From positions 682,001 through 746,000 of the forward strand of contig JACKNU010000001.1 in the NCBI GenBank assembly GCA_024234675.1: 64,000 nucleotides of DNA, in the 5' to 3' direction. The notes beneath the pieces were generated by a model. That model had not been told where the DNA came from and did no database searches. It worked only from the letters and a program-made list of their open reading frames with translations. Both the position numbers and the translations under genes were made by a program. This DNA is from Pseudomonadales bacterium. GTDB taxonomy: Bacteria > Pseudomonadota > Gammaproteobacteria > Pseudomonadales > Halieaceae. Of the stretch, positions 18,840 through 28,497 are shown in pieces. Numbering within the stretch: the first letter of the stretch is position 1; each line of letters opens with the position of its first letter.

Positions 18840-19223
18840 TCAGTACGCCTGCTGACCCGTCTCGATTTCCAGGTCATCGAAATTCATCACCGCATCGATG
18901 ATTCCCATGATGGGCACGCGCGCCTCGTAGCGGGCATCGATGTAAGTCCGCCCGTCCTTGCGGTAGACCTCCACATCCTTGGGTTGCAGATCGTAAATCT
19001 GGTTGGTGTTGAAAACCGTGGCGATGCGGCGACGGATATCGGCGATGTCCTCTTCTTCCGGATTGTGCTCCCGGGCAATCGTGGTGATGATTTCCCGCAC
19101 ACTGAGGTACTCAAAGTAGTGCGGGGCCATGCGCAAGGTGCACATGACGAAGAACCCCACCATGGCCGCGACTACCAGCATTCCCGGTATCGACATCCCC
19201 TGTTGACGCGAACGTATTGTCAT
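18840..19223 (-). CDS. DUF4845 domain-containing membrane protein
   Basis: Small protein of 127 residues with one N-terminal membrane segment ([19 protein letters not shown], about residues 10-28) and a mostly polar rest that includes [16 protein letters not shown] and [21 protein letters not shown]4845 proteins are conserved between lepB and rnc in Pseudomonas-like genomes; function is unknown. The start is set at ATG 19221-19223 (MTIRSRQQG), which fits the family N-terminus; the frame is open for eight more codons upstream. Confidence 0.88.
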   Translation of the reverse strand: MTIRSRQQGMSIPGMLVVAAMVGFFVMCTLRMAPHYFEYLSVREIITTIAREHNPEEEDIADIRRRIATVFNTNQIYDLQPKDVEVYRKDGRTYIDARYEARVPIMGIIDAVMNFDDLEIETGQQAY

Positions 19224-19252
19224 TATCGTTTCCCCCGAAAAACCCACTGCAA

Positions 19253-20092
19253 TTATTGGATCAGGCCAACCCGGCTGAAGCTGGGCAAACTGAACAGCTC
19301 ATCCCAGTGCATCCAGACGGCAAAGGCCTTGCCAACTATATCCCTTTCCGGCACCTGACCCCAAATCCTGCTGTCGCTGCTGTTGTCGCGGTTATCGCCC
19401 ATCATAAAGTAATGCCCGGGTTTCACCACCACGGAGAAATCCCGGGCGGGTCGGGCCTCGTCCACCTGGAACAGGTGGGTGTCGCCACCCAGCGTTTCCA
19501 GGCCCACGCTGTACCTCGCATGCCCCTCCGGCAATACTGCCAGGGGCTCCTCGGGGACCTGCTGTCCGTTGACGTACAGGCGCTTGTTGCGATAGGTGAC
19601 TGTATCCCCCGGCAGGCCCACCACCCGCTTGATGAAGTAGGTATCGTTCATATGAGGGGGAAAAAACACCATGACGTCCCCCCGCTGCGGTTCGTTCAGG
19701 GCGAGCACCTTGGTGCGCAGCACGGGCAGGCGTATGCCATAGGTGTACTTGTTGACCAGTATGTAGTCACCCACCTGCAGGGTCGGCACCATGGACGAGG
19801 ACGGTATCTGGAAGGGTTCCACCAGGAAAGAGCGCAGCACGAACACCACCAGCAGTACCGGGAAAAATGACCGCGCGTACTCCACCAGCGCCGGTTCCCG
19901 GGCCGACTCGGCGACCCGCGCCTGGTACTTGATGGCCTGGCCGCTGCCCTCTTCCTGCCACTGGGGATACTCGTCCTGCAAGCGGGATACAATGCGCCGC
20001 CGGCCGGGGGCCAGCAGCAGGGCATCCAGCAACCAGACCAGACCGCTGCCGAATACCAGTATGACCAGGATCAGGGGAAAATCGATATTCAT
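19253..20092 (-). CDS. lepB: Signal peptidase I
   Basis: Cleaves signal peptides of secreted preproteins at the periplasmic face of the inner membrane. Two N-terminal membrane segments (ILVILVFGSGLVWLLDALLL and FFPVLLVVFVLRSFLV) precede the catalytic Ser in PSSSMVPTLQVGDY and the catalytic Lys in RGDVMVFFPP...FIKRVVGLPGD; the late box GDNRDNSSDSR is intact. Start at ATG 20090-20092 (MNIDFPLIL) is 4 bases after the lepA stop, 279 residues. Confidence 0.96.
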   Translation of the reverse strand: MNIDFPLILVILVFGSGLVWLLDALLLAPGRRRIVSRLQDEYPQWQEEGSGQAIKYQARVAESAREPALVEYARSFFPVLLVVFVLRSFLVEPFQIPSSSMVPTLQVGDYILVNKYTYGIRLPVLRTKVLALNEPQRGDVMVFFPPHMNDTYFIKRVVGLPGDTVTYRNKRLYVNGQQVPEEPLAVLPEGHARYSVGLETLGGDTHLFQVDEARPARDFSVVVKPGHYFMMGDNRDNSSDSRIWGQVPERDIVGKAFAVWMHWDELFSLPSFSRVGLIQ

Positions 20093-20096
20093 AGTG

Positions 20097-21896
20097 TCAG
20101 CCGTCAACCTTGAGTACTGCCAGGAAGGCGGACTGGGGGATCTCCACCCGGCCCACCTGCTTCATGCGTTTCTTACCTGCTTTCTGCTTGTCCAGCAGCT
20201 TGCGCTTGCGGCTGACATCGCCGCCGTAGCACTTGGCGGTAACATTCTTGCGCAATGCCTTGACTGTCTGGCGCGCCACGATCTTGCCGCCCACCGCGCA
20301 CTGAATGGCGACGTCGAACATCTGCCGCGGTATCAGTTCCTGCATTTTCTCGGTCAGCACCCTGCCCCGGTGCTGCACCTGGTCGCGGTGCACGATCACC
20401 GCCAGGGCGTCCACCCGCTCGCCGTTGATGAGGATATCCAGGCGGGCCAGACTGGCCGCCTCGAAGCGCTCAAAACTGTAGTCCAGGGAAGCGTAGCCGC
20501 GGCTCACCGACTTCAGCCTGTCGAAGAAATCCAGCACCACCTCGGCCATGGGGATATCGTAGGTCAGGGATACCTGGGCCCCCAGGAACTGCATGTCTTT
20601 CTGGATGCCGCGCTTCTCGACGCAAAGGGAGATGACATTGCCCAGGTAGGTGTGGGGCACCAGGATGTGACAGCGCGCGATCGGTTCGCGCATCTCGGCA
20701 ATGTCCCCGACGTCCGGCAGTGCCGAGGGGTTGTCCACCTGGATGATCTCGCCATTCTTCTTGACGATCTCGTAGATCACGGTGGGGGCCGTGGTTATCA
20801 GGTCGAGATCGTATTCCCGCTCAAGGCGCTCCTGGATGATCTCCATGTGCAGCATCCCCAGGAAGCCGCAGCGGAAGCCGAAGCCCAGTGCGTCCGAGGT
20901 CTCGGGCTCATAGAACAGCGAGGCGTCATTCAGGGTCAGTTTGGCCAGGGCCTCGCGAAAGTCCTCGTAGTCATCGGAGGAGATGGTGAAAATACCCGCG
21001 TACACCTGGGGCTTGACCTGCTGGAAGCCGGGCAGCGCAGGCACCTCCGGGTGCTTGTCGTGGGTCAGCGTATCGCCCACCGGGGCGCCGTGAATATCCT
21101 TGATACCCGCCACCACGTAACCCACCTCGCCGGCCTGCAGTTCGTTGCGCTCGACCCGCTTGGGGGTAAAGATGCCGACGCCGTCCACCTGGTGGGCCTT
21201 GCCGATGGTTTTCGCCACGATCTTGTCGCGTTTGCGCAGCACGCCGTTCTTGACCCGCACCAGCGAGACCACCCCGAGGTAGTTGTCGAACCAGGAGTCG
21301 ATGATCAGCGCCTGCAGCGGGGCCTCGCGATTGCCCTCGGGAGGCGGGATTTTCTGCACCAGGTATTCCAGCGCATCCTCCACGCCCAGGCCCGATTTGG
21401 CGCTCACCAGGCAGGCATCGGTGGCGTCGATGCCGATAATCTCCTCTATCTCTTTCTTGACCTTGTCGGGGTCCGCCTGGGGGAGGTCCATCTTGTTGAG
21501 GATGGGCAGCACTTCCAGACCCTGCTCTATGGCGGTATAGCAGTTGGCGACCGACTGGGCCTCGACGCCCTGGCCGGCGTCCACGACCAGCAGCGCGCCC
21601 TCACAGGCCGCCAGGGAGCGCGATACCTCATAGGAAAAATCGACGTGGCCGGGGGTGTCGATAAAATTCAGCTGGAACACCTCGCCGCTGCGGGCCTGGT
21701 AGTCGAGGGTGACGCTCTGGGCCTTGATGGTGATACCGCGCTCGCGCTCGATATCCATGGAGTCCAGCACCTGCTCGTCCATCTCCCGGTCGCTGAGCCC
21801 GCCACAGTGCTGTATGAAGCGGTCAGCCAGCGTGGACTTGCCATGGTCTATATGGGCAATAATGGAGAAATTGCGGATGTTGCTGAGTTCACTCAC
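20097..21896 (-). CDS. lepA: Elongation factor 4 (LepA)
   Basis: Ribosomal GTPase related to EF-G, implicated in translation under stress and in ribosome assembly. G1 is [15 protein letters not shown] (residues about 13-27), switch region [10 protein letters not shown]3 [16 protein letters not shown]4 [10 protein letters not shown], and the LepA-specific C-terminal domain ends ...[19 protein letters not shown]. 599 residues is exact for the family. It forms the head of the lepA-lepB-DUF4845-rnc-era-recO-acpS run. Confidence 0.98.
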   Translation of the reverse strand: MSELSNIRNFSIIAHIDHGKSTLADRFIQHCGGLSDREMDEQVLDSMDIERERGITIKAQSVTLDYQARSGEVFQLNFIDTPGHVDFSYEVSRSLAACEGALLVVDAGQGVEAQSVANCYTAIEQGLEVLPILNKMDLPQADPDKVKKEIEEIIGIDATDACLVSAKSGLGVEDALEYLVQKIPPPEGNREAPLQALIIDSWFDNYLGVVSLVRVKNGVLRKRDKIVAKTIGKAHQVDGVGIFTPKRVERNELQAGEVGYVVAGIKDIHGAPVGDTLTHDKHPEVPALPGFQQVKPQVYAGIFTISSDDYEDFREALAKLTLNDASLFYEPETSDALGFGFRCGFLGMLHMEIIQERLEREYDLDLITTAPTVIYEIVKKNGEIIQVDNPSALPDVGDIAEMREPIARCHILVPHTYLGNVISLCVEKRGIQKDMQFLGAQVSLTYDIPMAEVVLDFFDRLKSVSRGYASLDYSFERFEAASLARLDILINGERVDALAVIVHRDQVQHRGRVLTEKMQELIPRQMFDVAIQCAVGGKIVARQTVKALRKNVTAKCYGGDVSRKRKLLDKQKAGKKRMKQVGRVEIPQSAFLAVLKVDG

Positions 21897-22072
21897 TCAA
21901 ATGGGCCCGGTTGGCGCGGGCGCTGGCCGCCCGCGGTGTGTACAGAGGAAGCAACGGGGCAAGCTTTCCCCGCGCGCCAGATAAAAAACGCGCGATTGTA
22001 ACCCAAGCGTGCGGCAACCGCCACGGTGACCCGCTGCCGGGATAGCGGGGCCGCGGCGGCTGCCGGGGGTCA

Positions 22073-23476
22073 TCAGCCCTTGAGTTTCAGCCCGATAAAC
22101 AGCGGCGAGCCGCGACGGATCAGGCGCAGTGGCACGGACCCTTCCTGGGGCAGGTCCGCCTCCACCTCCTCGAAGCTCGCCACGGACTTGATGGGACTGG
22201 AACCTATCAGGGTGATCACGTCGCCCGGCAGCAGGCCGGCATCGGCGGCCGTCGAGTCCGGCGCGACCTCCCGCACCACCACCCCGCCGTTGATACCCCA
22301 GCGCTCCAGCAGTTCGGGGGGGGCCTCTTCCACTACCAGTCCCAGCCTGCCACCCTGGCCGCTGGCGCCACCGCCGGCGACGAGGCTGTAGCTGTCATCG
22401 GCGCCCAGGCCGCCCACTTCGACATCGATGTTCCGGCGTTTCCTGTCCCGCATCACCTCCATGGGCACTTCCGTTCCGGGGGATACCAGGCCCACCACGT
22501 GGGGCAGCTGCGCGGAGGTGGGTATCTCCGTGCCGTCAAAGCTGAGGATAATATCCCCCGCCTGCAGGCCCGCATCGTCGGCGGGGCCGCCCTCGGCCAC
22601 CTCCACCACCAGCGCTCCCCGGGGCCTGTCCAGACCGAAGGATTCGGCCAGGTTCTTGTCCACGTCCTGGATGGTCACACCCAGCCAGCCCCGGGTCACC
22701 CGGCCGTCGGCCTTCAACTGCTCGACCACGTTGCGCACCACCCGCACCGGGATGGCAAAAGACAGGCCGATGGAGCCACCGCTGCGGGTGAATATCTGCG
22801 AATTGACGCCCACCACCTCGCCATCCAGATTGAACAGCGGGCCGCCGGAATTACCCGGGTTGATCGCCACATCGGTCTGGATGAAGGGCACGTAGTTTTC
22901 GTTGCGCTCAGTCGGCAGGCTGCGGCCCATGGCGCTGACGATGCCCGCCGTCACGGAATAATCCAGCCCAAAGGGCGAGCCGATGGCCAGCACCCACTCG
23001 CCCACCTCCAATTCGCCGTTTTTAGCCAGTTTGAGGACCGGGAGGTCTTTGGCGTCAATGCGCAACAGCGCCAGGTCCGAGCGCGGGTCGGTACCGATCA
23101 CTTCGGCGTCGAACTCGCGACGGTCGCTCATCCGGACCAGTACGCTATCGGCGCCGTCCACCACATGGTTGTTGGTGACGATGTACCCGTCCGTCGAAAT
23201 GATAAAGCCCGATCCCATGCCCATCTGTTCGTGTTGCGGCGGCGGGGCGCCGCGGAATTCGAAGAATCGGCGCAGGTATTCGGGGATCTCATCGGCCCCC
23301 GGCTGGCCGGGAGCGCCCCCGCGGGCACTGTGCTCCACGATGATTTTCACCACTGCAGGTGAATTCTCCTTCACGATCTCGCGAAAATCCGGCAGTGCTG
23401 CCGCCGATACCAGCGAGGACATCAGCAAGGCGCAGCCCACGGCAATGGCACAAAAAAAACGGTTCATCGAATTCAT
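22073..23476 (-). CDS. mucD: Do-family periplasmic serine protease (MucD/DegP-like)
   Basis: Periplasmic protease/chaperone that removes misfolded envelope proteins and limits sigma-E activation. With start ATG 23474-23476 (MNSMNRFF) a signal peptide covers about residues 1-25 ending LVSA. The catalytic triad is His104 (TNNHVV), Asp134 (DPRSDLALL) and Ser210 (GNSGGPLF). Two PDZ domains follow, the second containing GGVVVREVAPDSTAADAG and LPGDVI. 467 residues. Position after rseC matches algU-mucABCD of Pseudomonas. Another start three codons downstream is equally possible. Confidence 0.94.
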   Translation of the reverse strand: MNSMNRFFCAIAVGCALLMSSLVSAAALPDFREIVKENSPAVVKIIVEHSARGGAPGQPGADEIPEYLRRFFEFRGAPPPQHEQMGMGSGFIISTDGYIVTNNHVVDGADSVLVRMSDRREFDAEVIGTDPRSDLALLRIDAKDLPVLKLAKNGELEVGEWVLAIGSPFGLDYSVTAGIVSAMGRSLPTERNENYVPFIQTDVAINPGNSGGPLFNLDGEVVGVNSQIFTRSGGSIGLSFAIPVRVVRNVVEQLKADGRVTRGWLGVTIQDVDKNLAESFGLDRPRGALVVEVAEGGPADDAGLQAGDIILSFDGTEIPTSAQLPHVVGLVSPGTEVPMEVMRDRKRRNIDVEVGGLGADDSYSLVAGGGASGQGGRLGLVVEEAPPELLERWGINGGVVVREVAPDSTAADAGLLPGDVITLIGSSPIKSVASFEEVEADLPQEGSVPLRLIRRGSPLFIGLKLKG

Positions 23477-23528
23477 CGTCCTTCCCTGCAAAGTTAAAGA
23501 TGATTGCTACAGCTAATTGAAGATGGAA

Positions 23529-24008
23529 TCAGGTGGATTCCACTGCCCTGATCGCCTGCGGCAGCACTTCCAGCACCGTTGGCTGCAGTTCGCGATCATC
23601 CCGATGTCGCCGGGCATGCCAGCGCACCAGGCCGAAGCCCGATCCCAGGCCGGTAGCGGCGCCGATCGCCGCCAGCACTTCCGGTCCGGCCGGGAACACC
23701 TGCACCGCCAGGGCCGCGCCCGCCAGCATGCACAGCAGCGGTAACATGTATACCACCGCCGAGCCGCGCAGGATCACCTGCTCGGGGATGCTGATCCGCA
23801 CCTGGTCGTTCACCGCGCATGGCCGGCGGTCCGATGCGGGGCCGCGCAGGACACGGACGTAGCCAGTGCGGCCATCGCCAATGCGATTGAGCAGCCCGTG
23901 TCCGCAGCCCTGGCGGGCGGCACAGGTGCCACAGGTGCTCTGGCGAATCGTCTCCACCCACAGCGCATCTGCTTCCACGGCGACAACCCGGCCGGTCTCG
24001 ATCAGCAT
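23529..24008 (-). CDS. rseC: RseC/MucC family positive regulator of sigma E
   Basis: 159-residue inner-membrane protein of the SoxR-reducing/RseC family. The N-terminal half has the cysteine pattern STCGTCAARQGCGHGLL (about residues 24-40), and two membrane segments lie at about residues 85-125 (AVVYMLPLLCMLAGAALAV and VLAAIGAATGLGSGFGLV). Role in the rpoE operon is modulatory and not well understood. It is 1 base downstream of rseB. Confidence 0.9.
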   Translation of the reverse strand: MLIETGRVVAVEADALWVETIRQSTCGTCAARQGCGHGLLNRIGDGRTGYVRVLRGPASDRRPCAVNDQVRISIPEQVILRGSAVVYMLPLLCMLAGAALAVQVFPAGPEVLAAIGAATGLGSGFGLVRWHARRHRDDRELQPTVLEVLPQAIRAVEST

Positions 24009-24009
24009 A

Positions 24010-24972
24010 TCAATGCCCTTCCACGATGGAATCGGCCACCATCCTGGCGGTGTTGAGTGGCACCTCGCCTATGACCGTGACCAGTACCGGCCTCCCGGCC
24101 AGGTGCATGCCGCGGGTATAGGAGGTCGTGCCGCCGGTGCGTACCACGCCCTCTCCCGGCCGAATATCCTGGCTCAACTGCTCGAGAAAAACCGAGAAAA
24201 CCGCCAGGCCATCGGTATAGGTACGCCGTTGGGAAGCCCCCGGGGGCAGGTCGGTGAGGGTGAACCCCGTGGGCAGCCACTTCACGTTCCAGCCCAGCGG
24301 GACCGTGTCGGTGTCCAGTTCCGGGGCCGGATGCGGATGCTGCGCTCGATGCACCAGCTGCGCCTCCGCGGGGGTGGCGCCGTCCTGGGTAAAGGAGAGG
24401 CTGGCGAACTGGAATTTTTCCAGCACCTTACCGCCCCGACCCAGGATCTGGCTCTTCAGCAATAGCCCGGTTTCCCGGTCCAGTTCCATCAGGTAACCGA
24501 AGCGATACATGTCGCGCGGCTCAATCAGAACCTGCACCGCCCTGCGCCCGGCTACCAGTTCCCCGTCGCTGACCCGGAAACGATAGTAATCGGCCAGGCC
24601 GCACTCGTCGGTTTGCAGTTCGGCGCCGAGGCGCAACAGGCGGTGCCCGGGGTGAATACACTCCAGCGGGTGATCGATGCGCAATACCTCTGCGCCCTGG
24701 CCGGTCAGCTCCACCAACCGCTCAGAGGCGAGACCGTCTGCCACGGTGTGGGATATCTGCATGGCTTGCAAATCGTCCCCGCGCTGAAAGGTCACCACGC
24801 CGTGATAGCTGACCTGGTTGAGGCTGCGGGACATCTTGTCAAGCCACGCCAGGGCCTCGCGATCGTCCTCGGGACAGGCCGAGGCCCCGGCCCTGGCCAC
24901 CAGCAGCGACAGCAAGATACCCGGTACCAGGTAAAAGCCTGCGCGCAGCAGCCTGTGTGCGATAGCCCTCAA
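24010..24972 (-). CDS. rseB: Sigma-E factor regulatory protein RseB/MucB
   Basis: Periplasmic protein that binds the anti-sigma factor RseA and shields it from DegS-type cleavage until envelope damage is sensed; LolA/LolB-like fold. Signal peptide about residues 1-31 (LVPGILLSLLVARAGA). Family features: ALAWLDKMSRSLNQVSYHGVVTF, LLLKSQILGRGGKVLEKFQF and the C-terminal VVRTGGTTSYTRGMHLAG. 320 residues fits. It lies 7 bases after rseA. Confidence 0.93.
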   Translation of the reverse strand: MRAIAHRLLRAGFYLVPGILLSLLVARAGASACPEDDREALAWLDKMSRSLNQVSYHGVVTFQRGDDLQAMQISHTVADGLASERLVELTGQGAEVLRIDHPLECIHPGHRLLRLGAELQTDECGLADYYRFRVSDGELVAGRRAVQVLIEPRDMYRFGYLMELDRETGLLLKSQILGRGGKVLEKFQFASLSFTQDGATPAEAQLVHRAQHPHPAPELDTDTVPLGWNVKWLPTGFTLTDLPPGASQRRTYTDGLAVFSVFLEQLSQDIRPGEGVVRTGGTTSYTRGMHLAGRPVLVTVIGEVPLNTARMVADSIVEGH

Positions 24973-24979
24973 GCGCAGC

Positions 24980-25567
24980 CTACTCCTGTATGGTGGGCAC
25001 GCGGGCGAAGGGCACCAGCCCGGAGGGTGAATTCAGGGCGGCGTGCTCGGCGTGCTCCTGCATATATTTCTGCAGGCGTTGCCGCGCCAGCTCCTGGTAG
25101 GCGGTGCCGGTGGTGGGTTGCAGCACCGGCAGCGACGACGTGCCGTAGCTGGCCTGCACCGAGGTCGCCCCCAGGCTGTTGACCATGCCGACCGGGGAAA
25201 CGCTGCCCGCCACCGCCTGGCCACTGTAATTATCGCTGTCTATCCCCGCCAGCTGCTGCCCCCCGAATACCACTACGGCAGTCACCGAGGCGGCAACGGC
25301 CAGGTTGGCCAGCGGCTGCAACAGGCGTTTGCCCAGCGCCGGGCCGGCGGGCGTCGAGCTTATCGACTCCCGCACCCGCGCGGAAATATCCAGGCCGGGG
25401 TGCGCCGGGTGCTGCCCGGAGAGCGCCGCCCGGACCAGGTTGTACCGCACCCAGGTCTGCCGCAGGGCGGGGTCGTCGCCCAGTCGCGACACCAGTCGCT
25501 GCAGCTCCATCTCATTGGCTTCATCGTCCAGCAGTGCGGATAACGACTCTTGCATCTTGTCACTCAT
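24980..25567 (-). CDS. rseA: Anti-sigma-E factor RseA/MucA
   Basis: Inner-membrane anti-sigma factor. The cytoplasmic N-terminal domain (MSDKMQESLSALLDDEANEM, then RLVSRLGDDPALRQTWVRY) binds sigma E; one membrane segment lies at about residues 100-118 (LANLAVAASVTAVVVFGGQ); the periplasmic tail would be the target of regulated proteolysis. I choose ATG 25565-25567, 195 residues, because it starts the conserved domain; nine upstream codons are open but unconserved. About 80 bases separate it from rpoE. Confidence 0.92.
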   Translation of the reverse strand: MSDKMQESLSALLDDEANEMELQRLVSRLGDDPALRQTWVRYNLVRAALSGQHPAHPGLDISARVRESISSTPAGPALGKRLLQPLANLAVAASVTAVVVFGGQQLAGIDSDNYSGQAVAGSVSPVGMVNSLGATSVQASYGTSSLPVLQPTTGTAYQELARQRLQKYMQEHAEHAALNSPSGLVPFARVPTIQE

Positions 25568-25646
25568 TGCGCTTTGTCCTTCGTGCCTTTGCACGATATC
25601 TGCGTGTCATCGGCGGCAAGCCCCGCCGGGTCATTCTTCCGGGCTG

Positions 25647-26231
25647 TCAGGTGGCACCTTCCAGCTGCTCCTTCACCCTGGCGTCGATCGCTTCACGGGC
25701 GCGGAAAATCCGCGAGCGCACGGTACCGACCGGGCAGTCCATGATATCGGCGATATCCTCATAACTGAGACCATCAAACTCGCGTAAAGTTACCGCGGTG
25801 CGCAAATCATCGGGCAGTGCGCCGATCGCCTTCTCGACCACTGCCTTGAGTTCGGCGCCAAACAGGGCGTTTTCCGGGGTCTCGATCTCATGCAGGCCGC
25901 CGCCAGTTTCGTAGTGTTCGGCGTCCTCGTGGTCCACATCCGAACCGGGTGGCCGCCTGGAACGCGACACCAGGTAATTCTTGGCGGTGTTGATCGCAAT
26001 CCGATACAGCCAGGTATAGAACGCGCTGTCGCCGCGAAACCTCGGCAGCGCCCGGTAGGCTTTTATAAAAGCCTCCTGTGCCACATCCTGCACCTCGTCT
26101 GTATCGCTGATATAGCGCCCGATCAGGCCGAATATCCGGTGCTGGTATTTCAGCACCAGCAAATCGAAGGCCCGCGTGTCGCCTTTCTGCGCCCTGGCAA
26201 CAAGCTGCTGGTCCGTCGCTTCGGCAGTCAC
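25647..26231 (-). CDS. rpoE: RNA polymerase sigma-E factor (AlgU/RpoE)
   Basis: Group IV (ECF) sigma factor for envelope stress. Region 2 is clear: YQHRIFGLIGRYISDTDEVQ followed by DVAQEAFIKAYRALPRFRGD and FYTWLYRIAINTAKNYL; region 4 has LREFDGLSYEDIADIMDCP and GTVRSRIFRAREA. 194 residues is standard. The operon order rpoE-rseA-rseB-rseC-mucD equals algU-mucABCD. A sigma-E-type promoter lies about 115 bases upstream, so the gene is probably autoregulated. Confidence 0.97.
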   Translation of the reverse strand: MTAEATDQQLVARAQKGDTRAFDLLVLKYQHRIFGLIGRYISDTDEVQDVAQEAFIKAYRALPRFRGDSAFYTWLYRIAINTAKNYLVSRSRRPPGSDVDHEDAEHYETGGGLHEIETPENALFGAELKAVVEKAIGALPDDLRTAVTLREFDGLSYEDIADIMDCPVGTVRSRIFRAREAIDARVKEQLEGAT

Positions 26232-26345
26232 GCCCTGTACCTCTCCCTAGTCCATGACATCACTGCCTCGCCGGCTGCCCGGCCACTGCCCAGGTAGACA
26301 GCAGAAGCCGCCATAAGTTCGCCTCCGCCGACCGCGCGCGGGGTA

Positions 26346-26372
26346 TAAGAGCAGCAGTAGTGGCTGAAGTTC
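26346..26372 (-). promoter_or_regulatory. Sigma-E-type promoter upstream of rpoE
   Basis: On the minus strand GAACTT (26372-26367) and TCTTA (26350-26346) are separated by exactly 16 bases, matching the GAACTT-N16-TCnnA pattern known for RpoE/AlgU promoters. It points toward rpoE, leaving a leader of roughly 105-110 bases. Confidence 0.75.
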
Positions 26373-26378
26373 CCCAAT

Positions 26379-26399
26379 CGGGCAATTCCTTATTGCCCG
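26379..26399. promoter_or_regulatory. Inverted repeat in the rpoE-nadB divergent region
   Basis: CGGGCAA (26379-26385) and TTGCCCG (26393-26399) form a perfect 7-base inverted repeat around a 7-base centre, directly upstream of the sigma-E -35 element and about 55 bases upstream of the nadB -10. It could be an operator; no regulator is identified. Confidence 0.4.
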
Positions 26400-26452
26400 C
26401 CAGCTCGTATATACTCGCGCCAAGCGGTGTGCTAAGTATTTGACGCGCATCA

Positions 26453-26458
26453 TATAAT
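26453..26458 (+). promoter_or_regulatory. Consensus -10 element for nadB
   Basis: TATAAT, 33 bases before the nadB start. No good -35 lies at the usual spacing (a TTGACG is only 7 bases away), so an activator or a weak -35 must be assumed. Confidence 0.4.
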
Positions 26459-26490
26459 TTCCACTCCCAACGCAGCAAGCGCAAGGCGCC

Positions 26491-28092
26491 ATGGCCACCC
26501 CTCACCAACACGATGTGCTGATCATAGGCACCGGCGCCGCCGGCCTGAGCCTCGCCCTGCACCTGCCTCCCCAGCTGCGCATCGCCCTGATCTGCAAGGG
26601 CCAGTTGAACGAGGGCTCGACCTACTGGGCCCAGGGCGGCATGGCCGCCGTGCTCCATACCCGCGATACGGTCAGCTCCCACGTGGAAGATACCCTCGCC
26701 GCCGGCGCCGGCCTGTGTCACCGCGAGGCGGTAGAGTTCACTGTGAACAACAGCCGTCACTGCGTGGAGTGGCTGGTTTCCCAGGGCGTGGACTTCGACC
26801 TGCGCGAGGACCAGCACAGTATCGCGGAGCGCGAGTTCCACCTCACCATGGAGGGCGGCCACAGCCACCGCCGCATTATCCACGCCGCCGACCGCACCGG
26901 CCGGGCCATATCGGAAGTACTGACTGAAAAGGCCATGCAGGCGGAGAATATCGAGCTGTTCCCGCAGCGGGTGGCGGTGGACCTGGTGGTGGCAAACGGT
27001 CGCTGCCAGGGCGCTTACATCCTCGACCGGGAACACGACCGGGTGGAACTGTTCCAGGCCCGGTCAGTAGTGCTCGCCACCGGCGGGGCCAGCAAGGCCT
27101 ACCTGTACACCAGCAACCCCGACGGTGCCAGCGGCGACGGCATCGCCATGGCGTGGCGTGCCGGGTGCCGGGTCGCCAACCTGGAGTTCAACCAGTTTCA
27201 CCCGACCTGCCTGTATCACCCCAAGGCGAAATCCTTCCTGATCACCGAGGCGATCCGCGGCGAGGGCGGTCGCCTGCTGCTGCCGGACGGCAACCGCTTC
27301 ATGCAGCGCTTCGACGAGCGCGGGGAACTGGCGCCACGGGATATCGTGGCCCGCGCCATAGACCACGAAATGAAGCGTCTGGGAGCGGATTGCGTGTTCC
27401 TGGACATCTCCCACAAGCCCCGGGATTTCCTGCGCAGCCATTTTCCCACCATTATGGAGCGCTGCGCCGAGCTGGGGATCGACATCGGCAGCGAACCCAT
27501 CCCGGTGGTACCGGCGGCCCACTATACCTGTGGCGGCGTGGTGGTGGACACCCGTGGCCGCACCGACCTGCCGGGACTGTACGCCATCGGCGAGACCTCC
27601 TGCACCGGCCTGCATGGCGCCAATCGCATGGCCAGCAACTCCCTGCTGGAGTGTATCGTGTACGCCGAGGCAGCCGCCGGTGACATCGCCGCCGCGCTGC
27701 CCGGCACCGGCGCGCCGGACCCGGCACCCCCCTGGGACGAAAGCCAGGTCACCGACTCGGACGAGGACGTGGTGATCTCCCACAACTGGGACGAGCTGCG
27801 GCGCTTCATGTGGGACTATGTGGGCATCGTCCGCACCAACAAGCGCCTGCAGCGCGCGCTGCACAGGGTCGAGCTGCTGCAGGCGGAGATCGCCGAGTAC
27901 TACGGCAATTACAAGGTGAGCAACGATCTGCTGGAATTGCGCAACCTGGCGATGGTGGCGGAACTGATGATCCGCTGCGCCATCTCGCGCAAGGAGAGCC
28001 GCGGCCTGCACTACACTCTGGACTATCCGGACCAGCTGCCGACCGCCGAGGATACCGTGCTGCGGCCCGCCAACTCAGCGCTGCAGGGATAA
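26491..28092 (+). CDS. nadB: L-aspartate oxidase
   Basis: FAD enzyme oxidising aspartate to iminoaspartate, the first step of NAD synthesis. The dinucleotide-binding motif [16 protein letters not shown] is at residues 8-23, [12 protein letters not shown] at about 45, the active-site region [17 protein letters not shown] near 128, and [20 protein letters not shown] near 365, with the C-terminal helical domain after it. 533 residues is standard. It is divergent from rpoE, as in many gammaproteobacteria, and its 3' end overlaps the convergent ygfX gene by 18 bases. Confidence 0.96.
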   Translation: MATPHQHDVLIIGTGAAGLSLALHLPPQLRIALICKGQLNEGSTYWAQGGMAAVLHTRDTVSSHVEDTLAAGAGLCHREAVEFTVNNSRHCVEWLVSQGVDFDLREDQHSIAEREFHLTMEGGHSHRRIIHAADRTGRAISEVLTEKAMQAENIELFPQRVAVDLVVANGRCQGAYILDREHDRVELFQARSVVLATGGASKAYLYTSNPDGASGDGIAMAWRAGCRVANLEFNQFHPTCLYHPKAKSFLITEAIRGEGGRLLLPDGNRFMQRFDERGELAPRDIVARAIDHEMKRLGADCVFLDISHKPRDFLRSHFPTIMERCAELGIDIGSEPIPVVPAAHYTCGGVVVDTRGRTDLPGLYAIGETSCTGLHGANRMASNSLLECIVYAEAAAGDIAAALPGTGAPDPAPPWDESQVTDSDEDVVISHNWDELRRFMWDYVGIVRTNKRLQRALHRVELLQAEIAEYYGNYKVSNDLLELRNLAMVAELMIRCAISRKESRGLHYTLDYPDQLPTAEDTVLRPANSALQG

Positions 28093-28497
28093 GCGCACCC
28101 GCAAGCGCCGCCAGTCCCCGGCCGGGACACTGTCGGCGAACAGCCACAGGGAGCCGCGCCGCCGGTCAGCCAGCGAGGCCCAGTCCAGGTGGACAACCCA
28201 GGGCAGGCAGCTGCTGGCGGGCAACACACGAATCGGGATACGCTCCGAGCCGCGCTGCAGGGTCCACTGCCCCGCACGCCAGCCCAGGGCCGTTACTCCA
28301 CTGGTGCGCAGTTGGGCAAGGTAGCAGCAGGCGGTGGGCACCAGCAGGCACAGCGCGAGCAGCGGGTATCCCCGGCGGCCCAGCAGCAACAGACTGGCGC
28401 CCAGGCACAACGCCAACAGCAGGTAAAGCAGCCCCCTGAGCCGGGACTTACCTATCGGCAGGTTTAGTGCGGGTGAAGTCGAGTACCTGGCTGACAA
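28075..28497 (-). CDS. YgfX/CptA-like inner-membrane protein
   Basis: 140-residue protein with two N-terminal membrane segments ([18 protein letters not shown] and [18 protein letters not shown]) and a basic soluble C-terminal part with [20 protein letters not shown]. Position directly after sdhE identifies it as YgfX (CptA). In E. coli YgfX was proposed as a toxin acting on cytoskeletal proteins with YgfY as partner; that role is disputed since YgfY is the SDH assembly factor SdhE. The only ATG start overlaps the sdhE end by 50 bases, so a later non-ATG start may be the true one. Confidence 0.75.
   Translation of the reverse strand: MSARYSTSPALNLPIGKSRLRGLLYLLLALCLGASLLLLGRRGYPLLALCLLVPTACCYLAQLRTSGVTALGWRAGQWTLQRGSERIPIRVLPASSCLPWVVHLDWASLADRRRGSLWLFADSVPAGDWRRLRVRLSLQR

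Noticed and set aside
21897..22072. Possible terminator with an A-run between lepA and mucD
   Set aside because: The A-run lies between two CGCGCG blocks in the loop position, not after a stem, so it does not have terminator geometry.
26440..26453. FNR-like TTGACGCGCATCAT before nadB
   Set aside because: The last base breaks symmetry, and the site overlaps the -10 element, unlike the three good boxes; may be chance.
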